From NCBI GenBank assembly GCA_016844485.1, contig JAENIZ010000111.1:1-9992 (forward strand): DNA of 9,992 bases, given 5' to 3'. Under the pieces are notes generated by a model. That model was given only the letters and a program-made list of their open reading frames with translations. It made no database searches and was not told the DNA's origin. This DNA is from Gammaproteobacteria bacterium. GTDB lineage: Bacteria; Pseudomonadota; Gammaproteobacteria; Eutrophobiales; Eutrophobiaceae. Shown piece after piece: positions 1-7,567 of this stretch (its first letter is position 1; each line of letters opens with the position of its first letter). A program made the position numbers and the translations under genes.

Positions 1-74
1 ACTTCCAGTATTAAGCTTGTCTCCCGATAATGACGTTGGTGCAGAATAAAACAGGGATGCAAGGCAATCTTCAC
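1..74 (-). CDS. recO: RecO, DNA repair protein (5' end only, cut by window edge)
   Basis: RecO is a recombination mediator that loads RecA onto SSB-coated DNA in the RecFOR pathway. Only the first 24 codons lie inside the window; the gene continues past the left edge. The translation from a GTG at 74 contains FILHQRHYRETSLILE, which matches the conserved N-terminal OB-fold strand of RecO (typically YVLHxRPYxETSLLLE). An in-frame TAA five codons upstream of the GTG makes this the only plausible standard start. No strong ribosome binding site is visible. The gene lies 62 bp downstream of era on the same strand, and era-recO is the usual gammaproteobacterial order. Identification is from a short fragment but is supported by both motif and context. 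Confidence 0.8.
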   Translation of the reverse strand, partial: MKIALHPCFILHQRHYRETSLILE

Positions 75-112
75 GGCCGGGTTTTATCTGGTTAACTTTA
101 TAAATAAAACAG
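45..112. repeat. Short direct and inverted repeat around the era-recO gap
   Basis: The ten bases AATAAAACAG occur at 45-54 (inside recO) and again at 103-112 in the era-recO gap. The core ATAAAAC also appears inverted as GTTTTAT at 81-87. The inverted pair at 81-87 and 104-110 could fold in the era-recO transcript, with a 16-nt loop. There is no GC-rich stem with a U-tract, so this is not a convincing terminator. A chance origin in AT-rich sequence is likely. Confidence 0.35.
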
Positions 113-136
113 AATTGGTATCGCGCTTGATACTTG

Positions 137-1030
137 TTATGTTTCGTAACCGAATTGCCTTAAGGCACGCACATCCCCAGTCCATTTTTTTCTTACTTTT
201 ACCCAGGTCTCAAGAAACACTTTTTTGCCGAACATTTGTTCCATGTCTATTCTGGCTCTTTCGCCGATGGTTTTAAGGTTGCGGCCGTTTTTCCCTATGA
301 CAATCTTTTTCTGGCCTTCGCTTTCTACCCAGATACTGCCGATGATGTGTAAGACACGATTCTTATCTGTGTATTCGTCGATGGTCACCGAGATCTTGTA
401 GGGGAGTTCCGCGCCCAAAATGCGGGTTAGCTTTTCACGTATGAATTCAGCTGCAAAAAAACGTTCATTTCTGTCACTTAACTGATCTTCCGGAAACGCG
501 GCTGGCCCAGGAGAGAGTAATGGGACAACAGTTTTTTCGACCATATCGAAATTATCGTCGGTAACTGCCGATACAGGAATTATTTCCTGAAATTTATATT
601 TGGCAGAGATCGAATTAATGAAGGGTAACAACTTTTCTTTGTTTTTTAATTTGTCTATCTTGTTTATTAACAGCACTACGGGGCTTTTGTTCTTGCTTAT
701 AATTTCCAGTATCTGGTCCTCGGGTTGCTTCCACACCAGTGCTTCGACGACCAAGATAATCACATTAACATAGGCTAATGAATCAACCATCTCGCGTTGC
801 ATATGTCGATTCAAATTTGTTTGCCGTCTGGTCTGTAAACCCGGAGTATCAATAAAGATAATCTGGTAATCAGCGGTCGTTTTTATGCCCAATAATTGCC
901 ACCTGGTCGTTTGCGGCTTTTTTGAGGTGATGCTGAGCTTGTGGCCGATCAACTTGTTCAGCAAAGTTGATTTACCCACGTTAGGCCGCCCGATGATACA
1001 GGCGTAACCACAACGAAAATGTTCAGACAT
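137..1030 (-). CDS. era: GTPase Era
   Basis: Era is an essential-type GTPase that binds the 3' end of 16S rRNA and helps mature the 30S subunit. The protein is 297 residues (E. coli 301) and looks intact. G1 is GRPNVGKS at 14-21, G3 is DTPG at 61-64 and G4 is NKID at 123-126. A PVSA motif follows as G5. The C-terminal type-2 KH domain carries IGKNGRNLKTIG at about 245-256. The start chosen is ATG 1030 because MSEHFRCGYACIIGRPNVGKS matches the family N-terminus; the frame stays open upstream only because it runs inside rnc. This start overlaps the end of rnc by 8 nt, suggesting translational coupling. Both gene products act on rRNA, and rnc-era is a classic operon pair. Confidence 0.97.
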   Translation of the reverse strand: MSEHFRCGYACIIGRPNVGKSTLLNKLIGHKLSITSKKPQTTRWQLLGIKTTADYQIIFIDTPGLQTRRQTNLNRHMQREMVDSLAYVNVIILVVEALVWKQPEDQILEIISKNKSPVVLLINKIDKLKNKEKLLPFINSISAKYKFQEIIPVSAVTDDNFDMVEKTVVPLLSPGPAAFPEDQLSDRNERFFAAEFIREKLTRILGAELPYKISVTIDEYTDKNRVLHIIGSIWVESEGQKKIVIGKNGRNLKTIGERARIDMEQMFGKKVFLETWVKVRKKWTGDVRALRQFGYET

Positions 1031-1715
1031 AATCATCCTCACTGACTTGCTGCAGGTATTCGAGCGCCTTGCGCGCCGCTGTTTGTTCGGCAATACGCTT
1101 ACTGCCACCGCTGGCAGAGATTTGTTTTGACAAGCCGTCTATCTGACAGGCTATGGTAAATAGCCGGTTATGGGCCTCACCTTCTTCAGCCAGGAGGAGA
1201 TACACCGGCAATGGCCGTTTATTGGCCTGAAGATATTCCTGTAATTCTGTTTTAGCGTCTTTTTCCAGATTGTCTAAAGTCAAACCAGCCAGCAGGTTAC
1301 TATATAACGATAAAACAAAATTACGGCATGTGGGCAAATCCGAATCAAGATAAATTGCGCCAATGATAGCTTCAATGGCATTGGCCAGAATTGAATCGCG
1401 GCGCCATCCCCCGGATTTCATCTCACCTGTGCCGAGCTTCAAGTAATCCCCCAGGTCAAGATCGCGGGCAAGCCCGGCCAAAGCCCCCTTATTAACCAGG
1501 GTGGCACGTAACCGGGTGAGGATGCCTTCCGATTGGGTTGGAAATTTGCGGTACAGTATTTCGGCTATCAGGAAGCCAAGGATCGAGTCGCCCAGATATT
1601 CGAGCCGCTCATTATTATGTTTACCATAACTGCGATGGGTCAGGGCAATATCGAGGAGAGATTGATCCTTGAAATTATAGCCTATCTGTTTCTCGATTGC
1701 TGGAATCGTCTCAAT
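1023..1715 (-). CDS. rnc: Ribonuclease III (start codon non-canonical or damaged)
   Basis: RNase III cuts double-stranded RNA, including rRNA precursors and structured mRNAs. From an ATT at 1715 the product is 230 residues (E. coli 226). The signature NERLEYLGDS is at 35-44, supplying the acidic active-site residues E36, E39 and D43. A later stretch, ILANAIEAIIGAIYLDSD, supplies E115. The C-terminal dsRNA-binding domain begins at about DAKTELQEYL and is complete. Two oddities stand out. First, no ATG, GTG or TTG precedes the conserved AIEKQIGYNF in frame; the only later TTG start, at 1481, would remove most of the catalytic signature. The frame is open to about 1773 with only CTG, ATC and ATT available. 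A one-base loss from a TGATG overlap with the upstream stop is an alternative explanation. Second, N112 sits where E. coli has catalytic D114. Family identity is certain; the exact start and activity are not. Confidence 0.88.
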   Translation of the reverse strand: METIPAIEKQIGYNFKDQSLLDIALTHRSYGKHNNERLEYLGDSILGFLIAEILYRKFPTQSEGILTRLRATLVNKGALAGLARDLDLGDYLKLGTGEMKSGGWRRDSILANAIEAIIGAIYLDSDLPTCRNFVLSLYSNLLAGLTLDNLEKDAKTELQEYLQANKRPLPVYLLLAEEGEAHNRLFTIACQIDGLSKQISASGGSKRIAEQTAARKALEYLQQVSEDDYV

Positions 1716-2121
1716 CCCCTGTTCCGCCTTTCGCCAGGGGCATGCTGATGTCGACCATGAGTAACAGTTGCAGATCAGCTACCAGTTTATTCGTTGCCTG
1801 GTATTTCAAATGCAGTACGTTAGGAGCATTTTTCTCTTTCGATTTTTCCAGGATCAGATAATCCTTAAGGTTTTTTTCGTTGAACCTCTGGATGTTGGTG
1901 ATGCCGATACCCCGCAAAAATGCGTCTTGCGCCTCTTTGGCGGTAAATTTGGATGACCCCTCCCGGTTAACAACCGATTCCATCGCTGCCTTGACCTGTG
2001 TTTTCTCATAAATCAGGGGAAATGCACGTAGTCCAAACAGCACAACGATAGCGATAAACGCCAAGACGAACACCAGTCCGATAAATGTCATCCCGCGTTG
2101 CATTCTAAACATATTTTTCAT
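1711..2121 (-). CDS. DUF4845 small membrane-anchored protein
   Basis: This is a 136-residue protein of unknown function, found between lepB and rnc in many gammaproteobacteria. The N-terminus has basic residues followed by RGMTFIGLVFVLAFIAIVV (about residues 9-27), a single membrane segment that resembles a type IV prepilin leader. Unlike most pilins it has no Glu five residues after the start of the hydrophobic stretch. The rest is a small soluble domain, probably periplasmic, with the LKYQ...DLQLLLMVD strand pattern typical of the family. A good ribosome binding site, GAGG, lies 8 nt before ATG 2121. Its TGA stop lies within the presumed start region of rnc, so the two are probably translationally coupled. 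Function is not known; family assignment is from size, topology, sequence pattern and position. Confidence 0.85.
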   Translation of the reverse strand: MKNMFRMQRGMTFIGLVFVLAFIAIVVLFGLRAFPLIYEKTQVKAAMESVVNREGSSKFTAKEAQDAFLRGIGITNIQRFNEKNLKDYLILEKSKEKNAPNVLHLKYQATNKLVADLQLLLMVDISMPLAKGGTGD

Positions 2122-2171
2122 TATGCTTACCTCGTTTTGTTGTTCCGTATTACCGCAGACATGGGTGTAAT

Positions 2172-2177
2172 ATTATA
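2172..2177 (-). promoter_or_regulatory. Possible -10 box upstream of the DUF4845 gene
   Basis: The minus strand reads TATAAT, a perfect sigma-70 -10 hexamer, in the 72-bp lepB-DUF4845 gap. It lies about 50 nt before the DUF4845 start. No good -35 hexamer is present at 16-18 nt spacing, so an internal promoter for DUF4845-rnc-era is only possible. Confidence 0.25.
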
Positions 2178-2193
2178 AATAGCTTATCAGAAT

Positions 2194-3060
2194 TTATCGA
2201 ATAATTGTGCCTATTCTGTTAAATTCCATCCCCCAACTGGGTATATTCCAAATCCCGTCAAAACGCCAGTTCATCCAGATAAAGAAAGCCCTGCCTATCA
2301 GGTTTTCTTCCGGGACAAAGCCCCAACAACGGCTGTCACTGCTGTCATCCCGATTATCACCCATGGCGAAATAACTACCTTCGGGCACTGTGATCCTGAC
2401 ATGGTCATCGTTGCCGGAGCTGATGGCTTGTAAACTGCATTTTTCACCTGTTAGCAGTATTGATTTTGAATAAACATAGGGGTTTAACAGTATTTTGTGT
2501 TCCACGGTACCAAGGTTCTCACTCATCCAGGAGACCGTTCCGTATTTTTCTGTTTCATAGGTTCCCATAATTTCCTGTTGCATAGGCACGTCATTGATAT
2601 AGAGGATCTTGTCACGGTATTCCAGTTGGTCGCCAGGCACGCCTATCACTCTCTTGATATAGGGAATACTGGGGTCCTTGGGATATCTGAACACGATAAT
2701 ATCGCCACGCTTAGGTGCCTTGTTATCCAGAATCTTTGCATTCAATACAGGTAACCGGATGCCATAATCGTATTTATTCACCAGAATGAAATCACCGATT
2801 AATAAAGTGGGCAGCATGGAGGCCGAAGGGATCCTGAAAGGTTCAACAATAAACGATCTTAAGATCAATACTACAAAAAATATGGGGAAGAAAGATCGTG
2901 CATATTCCACGATCAGAGGTTCTGTTGCCGCATTCGATTCGCCACCCACTTGTGAAGGGATGCTCCTGCGTTTTGGCGCAAACAGCCAGGCATCAACCGC
3001 CCAAATGGCGCCACTGATAACTGTTAATATCAATAACAATGCGGAAAAGTCAAAATTCAT
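2194..3060 (-). CDS. lepB: Signal peptidase I (LepB)
   Basis: LepB removes signal peptides from proteins exported across the inner membrane. The protein is 288 residues, normal for the Pseudomonas-type enzyme and shorter than E. coli (324). Two N-terminal membrane segments are visible, at about 5-27 and 56-72. The catalytic Ser is S81 in IPSASMLPTLLIGDFILV. The general-base Lys is K136 in YIKRVIGVPGD. The conserved box MGDNRDDSSDSRCWGFVP is near the C-terminus. ATG 3060 is the start because the first membrane segment follows directly, although no clear ribosome binding site precedes it. The gene lies 42 bp downstream of lepA, the usual lepA-lepB pair. The gene looks intact. Confidence 0.97.
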   Translation of the reverse strand: MNFDFSALLLILTVISGAIWAVDAWLFAPKRRSIPSQVGGESNAATEPLIVEYARSFFPIFFVVLILRSFIVEPFRIPSASMLPTLLIGDFILVNKYDYGIRLPVLNAKILDNKAPKRGDIIVFRYPKDPSIPYIKRVIGVPGDQLEYRDKILYINDVPMQQEIMGTYETEKYGTVSWMSENLGTVEHKILLNPYVYSKSILLTGEKCSLQAISSGNDDHVRITVPEGSYFAMGDNRDDSSDSRCWGFVPEENLIGRAFFIWMNWRFDGIWNIPSWGMEFNRIGTIIR

Positions 3061-3079
3061 AAAGAGTATTGGCCGTTGC

Positions 3080-3093
3080 TAATATTTATATTA
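3080..3093. repeat. AT-rich perfect inverted repeat between lepA and lepB
   Basis: TAATAT-TT-ATATTA is a perfect 6-bp inverted repeat in the 42-bp lepA-lepB gap, about 20 nt before the lepB start. It is all A/T and so a weak hairpin. It could be a small operator or chance in AT-rich spacer sequence. Confidence 0.3.
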
Positions 3094-3102
3094 CTAAACG
3101 CA

Positions 3103-4858
3103 TTATCCATTCTTACCGACATGTAATATTGCCATAAATGCCTTTTGTGGTATTTCCACGGAACCGAACTGTTTCATCCTTTTCTTGCCTTCTTTTTGTT
3201 TTTCCAATAATTTTCGCTTTCTGGTGATGTCACCGCCATAACACTTGGCTGTCACATTCTTGCGTAATGCCTTCACAGTCTGCTTGGCGAGAATTTTTGA
3301 GCCAACAGCGGCCTGCACCGCCACTTCATACATTTGCCTGGGAATAAATTCTTTCATTTTCTCAGTCAAATCACGGCCCCGGCGTTGTGCCTGCGTTTGA
3401 TGGACGATACTGGAGAGTGCGTCGATTTTTTCCCCATTGATCAGAATATCCAGTTTTATCATCGGTGATGCCTGGTATCTAATGAAACTGTAATCGTATG
3501 AGGCGTAACCCCTGCTGGCCGATTTTAATCGATCAAAAAAATCCAGAACGACTTCATTTAACGGCAATTCAAACACCAGCGCTATTTGTTTGCCGAGATA
3601 CTGCATTTTTTTCTGCTCGCCACGTTTTTCGATACATAATGCAATGACGTTGCCAATATATTCCGGTGGCACGAGAATATCCGCCCGGATAATGGGTTCC
3701 CTTACCTCCATAATCTTGTCGGTACCAGGCAACCTGGACGGATTATCAATATACAACGATTCGCCAGCGGTAGTCAGGACTTCATAAACGACTGTAGGTG
3801 CCGAGGTAATGAGCGTCAGGTTATATTCCCGTTCCAGCGCAGCGGAAACCAAAGCCCAACGCCTGGGAATTTTCTGGTTCATAGTGCAAGGCGGAATCAT
3901 TCAGGCTGAGCTTTTCCAGCGCATCTCGAAACGCTTCATATTCACCAGAATCCACCGGATACAGACCTGCGAATACCCGTGGCTTGATTTTCTTAAATCC
4001 CGGCAAGGCTACTTGTGCCGGATTTTTGCTACCTGTCAGGGTATCACCAACCGGCGCACCATGAATTTCCTTGATACCGGTAATCACATACCCTACTTCC
4101 CCGGATCGCAGGCTGTCCTTCCGTTTGCGCTTGGGCGTAAATATCCCCACCTCATCAACGATATAATCCTGGCCGGTAGACATGACCCGGATTTTTTCAT
4201 TCGTTTTGATTTCGCCATCGACGACCCTGACCAGGGTCACTACGCCGGAATAATTGTCAAACCAGGAATCAATGATCAACGCCCTCAGGCCGGGGTTGCC
4301 CGTCGTTGCAGGCGGTGGTATGCGGTGCACGATTTGTTCCAACAATTCCTTAATGCCGGTTCCTAATTTCGCGCTGATGAGGAGAGCGTCACTTGCATCC
4401 AATCCGATGATCTCCTCGATTTCCTGTTTTACTCTGTCAGGGTCTGCTGCCTGCAGATCAATCTTGTTAATCACCGGCACAACTTCGAGATTGTTTTCCA
4501 TGGCCGTCATACAATTTGCAACACTTTGCGCTTCCACGCCCTGGGCGGCGTCAATAACCAGCAACGCCCCTTCACATGCGGCTAAAGAGCGGGAAACCTC
4601 ATAGCTGAAATCCACATGACCTGGCGTATCAATAATATTGAACTGGTAAACTTTGCCCGAATCACTGGTGTAACTAAGGCTAACACTTTGCGCTTTGATG
4701 GTGATCCCGCGTTCCTTTTCGATATCCATGGAGTCAAGCACCTGATTCGACATTTCGCGTTCACTCAGACCGCCGCAATACTGGATAAATCGGTCGGCAA
4801 GTGTCGACTTGCCATGATCGATATGCGCGATAATAGAAAAATTTCTGATATTTTCCAT
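3103..4858 (-). pseudogene. lepA: Elongation factor 4 (LepA), frameshifted by an internal ~41-nt loss
   Basis: LepA is a ribosome-bound translational GTPase (EF4). The N-terminal piece starts at ATG 4858. It has G1 AHIDHGKS at 11-18, the RGIT loop at 50-53, DTPGH at 77-81 and NKID at 131-134, then domain II and the start of domain III. It matches the family up to [10 protein letters not shown] (residue 340) and then reads five foreign residues to a TAA at 3821. In another frame the family match resumes exactly at LEREYNL (from 3837) and continues intact to GKNG and TAA at 3103. The family has about 14 residues between these points (GFLGxLHMEIxQER). Here one base remains, so about 41 nt are missing. 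Restoring them gives 598 residues, against 599 in E. coli. As written it encodes a 345-residue truncation. LepA is dispensable in E. coli under standard growth, so real loss is possible; an assembly error is equally possible. Confidence 0.93.
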
Positions 4859-5026
4859 GAGTTCGTAGATAGTCAGGTGGTTCCTGTAAAAATTTATATG
4901 CGTGGAATGGCCGCCACCAGTAATGCTGCTATTAACTGATTATTCCGGTCGCGAGACTTGGATTTAAACAATGAGCAAATGCACGTCACGTGGAAGTGCA
5001 CACGCGGCGCAGCTTACCAGGCGACA
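4859..5026 (-). other. mucD-lepA intergenic region with possible lepA promoter
   Basis: This 168-bp gap is the longest break within the minus-strand cluster. The minus strand carries TATAAA at 4893-4898, a -10-like box about 35 nt before the lepA ATG, but no good -35. A weak hairpin, TGCAC (11-nt loop) GTGCA, lies at about 4980-5000, just past the mucD stop. It lacks a long stem or a U-tract, so it is at most a poor terminator. No small gene is evident. The gap may separate the stress operon from a lepA-lepB transcription unit. Confidence 0.35.
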
Positions 5027-6472
5027 TCATTGGGTCTTAGCATCATCCAACTTTAATGCCAGGAATATGGGATTTCCCCGTCTCTGTACCAGTATGGCCA
5101 CAGGTTTATCTTTCGGTAAGCCGGTAATAATACTTTCAAATCGTTTTACATCCTGAACTTTTTCATTGTTAATCAATAACAGCACATCTCCTGGCAATAG
5201 CCCCGCTCTGCTGGCCGGACCTGATTTGACGCCCTCGATCAAGACGCCATGATCCAGATCCAATTCCTCGAGCTGTGCTTGCGTCAAATCTATTACAACG
5301 ATATTCATCTGATTGGCTGGAGACTGATCCGGTTTGTCCGTTGACTTGCTGGCGATTTTACTGGTGTCATCCGGCAGTACTTCGATCTTCACTTCTAGCG
5401 TTTGCCTTTTGCCCCTGCGGATGATGTCAATGGGCACAGTTTTGCCTATTTCTGTTCCGCCGACCATGGGGGGCAAATCCGTGTCATTGATTACCTCCCT
5501 GTTATTGAAGGTAACGATAACGTCACCTATCTCAAAACCGGCGGATTCTGCCGGACTGTCCGTGAGGACTTTTGTGATTAATGCCCCATAAGGTCTCTCC
5601 ATGCCGAATGTTTCAGCCAATTCCCGGTCAACACTTTGTATCAAAACTCCCAGCCAGCCACGAGTGACATTCCCGTGATCTTTCAGTTGTTGATAGACAT
5701 TTTTAACCAGATTGATAGGCACGGCGAAGGACAGACCCATGAACCCGCCGGTACGGCTGTAGATCTGGGAATTTACTCCAACCACTTCCCCATCCAGATT
5801 GAAAAGTGGACCGCCGGAATTGCCCGGGTTTATAGCGACATCGGTCTGGATAAAGGGGACGTAATTTTCGTTAGGCAAGGGCCTGCCTTTGGCACTGACT
5901 ATACCTGCGGTAACGGAGTGATCGAACTGGAAAGGTGAGCCTATGGCCATTACCCACTCACCTACTTTTAATTTATCAGAGTCGCCTAACTGGACCGTAG
6001 GCAGGTTCGTGCCATCGATTTTCAATACGGCGATATCACTCTGCCCGTCAGCACCGATAATTCGGGCGATGAATTCCCGCCGGTCAACCAGGCGGACGAT
6101 GATTTCTTCGGCATCTTTCACAACATGGTGATTGGTAATAATGTAACCATCTTCGGAAATGATGAACCCTGACCCCAGGGATTCCTGCTCCAGATCAGGG
6201 TGTGGTCGACTGCCGTCCGGCATTTCACCAAAAAATCTTCGGAAAAATTCATTGAAGGGGCTGTCTTCAGGAATATTCGGCATGGGTTGCATACCATGTA
6301 CTGACCCATTGATTTTTATGGTTGTACTGATATTCACCACAGCGGCGGCATTTTTACTCACCAGTTGAGTAAAATCGGGTAACTGCACTGTTTGCGCTTG
6401 CGGGCAAGGGATATAAATCACCGCGGTTAGCAGCATGGCAGTGAAAAAAGAACCAATTTTAAAATTAGACAT
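5027..6472 (-). CDS. mucD: Periplasmic serine protease MucD (HtrA/DegP family)
   Basis: MucD is a periplasmic protease/chaperone that degrades misfolded envelope proteins; in Pseudomonas its loss activates AlgU signalling. The protein is 481 residues from ATG 6472. Two upstream in-frame TTG codons give no better start. A signal peptide is visible at about 1-26, with likely cleavage near AQA. The trypsin-like domain has the triad H116 (TNHHVV), D146 (SDIAVLKI) and S219 (NPGNSGGPLF). Two PDZ domains follow, at about 250-345 and 370-475. The gene is intact. It sits directly downstream of mucB with a 99-bp gap and no mucC. A weak ribosome-binding purine stretch lies about 11 nt before the ATG. 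Confidence 0.95.
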   Translation of the reverse strand: MSNFKIGSFFTAMLLTAVIYIPCPQAQTVQLPDFTQLVSKNAAAVVNISTTIKINGSVHGMQPMPNIPEDSPFNEFFRRFFGEMPDGSRPHPDLEQESLGSGFIISEDGYIITNHHVVKDAEEIIVRLVDRREFIARIIGADGQSDIAVLKIDGTNLPTVQLGDSDKLKVGEWVMAIGSPFQFDHSVTAGIVSAKGRPLPNENYVPFIQTDVAINPGNSGGPLFNLDGEVVGVNSQIYSRTGGFMGLSFAVPINLVKNVYQQLKDHGNVTRGWLGVLIQSVDRELAETFGMERPYGALITKVLTDSPAESAGFEIGDVIVTFNNREVINDTDLPPMVGGTEIGKTVPIDIIRRGKRQTLEVKIEVLPDDTSKIASKSTDKPDQSPANQMNIVVIDLTQAQLEELDLDHGVLIEGVKSGPASRAGLLPGDVLLLINNEKVQDVKRFESIITGLPKDKPVAILVQRRGNPIFLALKLDDAKTQ

Positions 6473-6499
6473 ATTCAACAATTCTCAGTATTTGCGGGT

Positions 6500-6513
6500 G
6501 TATTGTTCAATAC
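6500..6513. repeat. Perfect inverted repeat upstream of mucD
   Basis: GTATTG-TT-CAATAC is a perfect 6-bp inverted repeat with a 2-bp centre, 28 nt before the mucD start. It lies in the 99-bp mucB-mucD gap. The two-fold symmetry fits a small operator better than an RNA hairpin, because a 2-nt loop is strained. No partner protein can be named. Confidence 0.35.
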
Positions 6514-6571
6514 CGTGATTTGAAAAGCAATCCCGGTGTTAAAGTGGTGGTTCGGGACGTGGTTTGTCGGG

Positions 6572-7567
6572 TCAGTTAGTGTTAGTGATGGATACGGCCA
6601 TTTTTTCCACGGTGGCTGGCGGGACTTCTCCAACGACTGTTACCTGAAAACCGTTTGCCTGTCTGGCAAAGGCATTGACGGCTCCAATTCTCGACAAGCC
6701 AGGAACAAACTGTAAGCGTAAATCAACCGGTTCAATAAAAACGGAGACCATCGCCATGCCGTCCGTATATACCATATGATCAACCTCGGTTGAATTAGCC
6801 GAGTAAGGAACTTTTTCACGCTTGCTCATGGCAAAACCGTCTGGCATCCATTTGACTTGCCAGTAACCATTAGAGTTTTGAGTGACTGTATTTTGTCCAG
6901 TATTGTCGAATCGCGTATATCCGTCGCTGGCTATGGCCGGTGTCAACATTTCATCCGAGATGCTTTGCAATACATCCAGTTTGGTGAATTCGATTTGCTC
7001 AAGAGGGTAACCAGACTCGTTTTTAAGTTCTGATTTCAGCAGCAGGTGGTTGGTATTGTCTATCCATAATTGATAGCCATAACGATAGTTGTCATTGGGT
7101 TGTATAGTGACAATGGTCGCTTCTATACCGGCAACTCGATCCTGCCCGGAAATGGAAAATCTGTAATAAGCGGTCAGTTTTTCAACGGATTCATGCAACT
7201 GAGTCAGAGGCAAGGTATAAGGGTGGCTTTTTTCCACCATCACTGACTTGTTATCCGGAAAAATACAGGTGACCGATTTGTTATTTCTGATGATCTCGCG
7301 CGGATGGCCGGTCAGGGACACCAATCTCTCAACTTCCCCGTCACTGCCGTTCTGATGGATAAGCCGCATGGTGTTCAGTTGCCGTCCATGTCGATAGATG
7401 AAGATACCGTCATAATTCAACTCATGCGTGGCACGGGACATCTGCTGAACCAGTTGTTGCGGTGATAAACCGTCTATTCCTGCCAGTGTATGGACTGGTA
7501 TTTGGAGCAGGAGGAGACAGATACTTTTACGACAATCAGACAGGAGGGAGTTATTGGTCATCGTCAT
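6572..7567 (-). CDS. mucB: Sigma-E regulatory protein MucB/RseB
   Basis: MucB/RseB is a periplasmic protein that binds the C-terminal part of MucA/RseA. It shields MucA from site-1 proteolysis and senses mislocalised lipids or lipoproteins. The protein is 331 residues (E. coli RseB 318). A signal peptide covers about 1-29, with hydrophobic core ICLLLLQIPVHTLA. The mature N-terminus has the family pattern LVQQMSRATHELNYDGIFIY, followed by the LolA/LolB-like fold, then the C-terminal RseA-binding domain, e.g. YWQVKWMPDGF. ATG 7567 overlaps mucA by 17 nt, indicating coupling; a second ATG at 7561 is also possible. No clear ribosome binding site is visible. The gene looks intact. Confidence 0.94.
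   Translation of the reverse strand: MTMTNNSLLSDCRKSICLLLLQIPVHTLAGIDGLSPQQLVQQMSRATHELNYDGIFIYRHGRQLNTMRLIHQNGSDGEVERLVSLTGHPREIIRNNKSVTCIFPDNKSVMVEKSHPYTLPLTQLHESVEKLTAYYRFSISGQDRVAGIEATIVTIQPNDNYRYGYQLWIDNTNHLLLKSELKNESGYPLEQIEFTKLDVLQSISDEMLTPAIASDGYTRFDNTGQNTVTQNSNGYWQVKWMPDGFAMSKREKVPYSANSTEVDHMVYTDGMAMVSVFIEPVDLRLQFVPGLSRIGAVNAFARQANGFQVTVVGEVPPATVEKMAVSITNTN

Noticed and set aside
1031..1108. Longer Era N-terminus starting at 1108
   Set aside because: The extra 26 residues are the rnc reading frame read out of phase; ATG 1030 gives the family N-terminus and the usual length.
1023..1481. Short RNase III starting at TTG 1481
   Set aside because: The frame upstream of 1481 encodes the conserved catalytic motif NERLEYLGDS, so the true protein is longer.
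1533..1748. 71-residue plus-strand reading frame opposite the rnc start
   Set aside because: It lies antisense to the conserved RNase III N-terminus and has no family resemblance or ribosome binding site; it is a shadow of rnc.
3821..3900. Programmed frameshifting or translational bypassing to fuse the two lepA frames (and likewise in rpoE)
   Set aside because: In both genes about 14 conserved codons are physically absent. A recoding event would join the frames but still lack this conserved block, and there is no slippery heptamer or extra intervening sequence at either junction.
3809..4366. 185-residue plus-strand reading frame opposite lepA
   Set aside because: It is fully antisense to conserved LepA codons, and its length is explained by that gene's codon pattern. 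No domain is recognisable.
4975..5005. Hairpin with TGCAC and GTGCA arms after the mucD stop, as a rho-independent terminator
   Set aside because: The stem is only 5-6 bp with an 11-nt loop, and only a mixed T-rich stretch without a U-tract follows.
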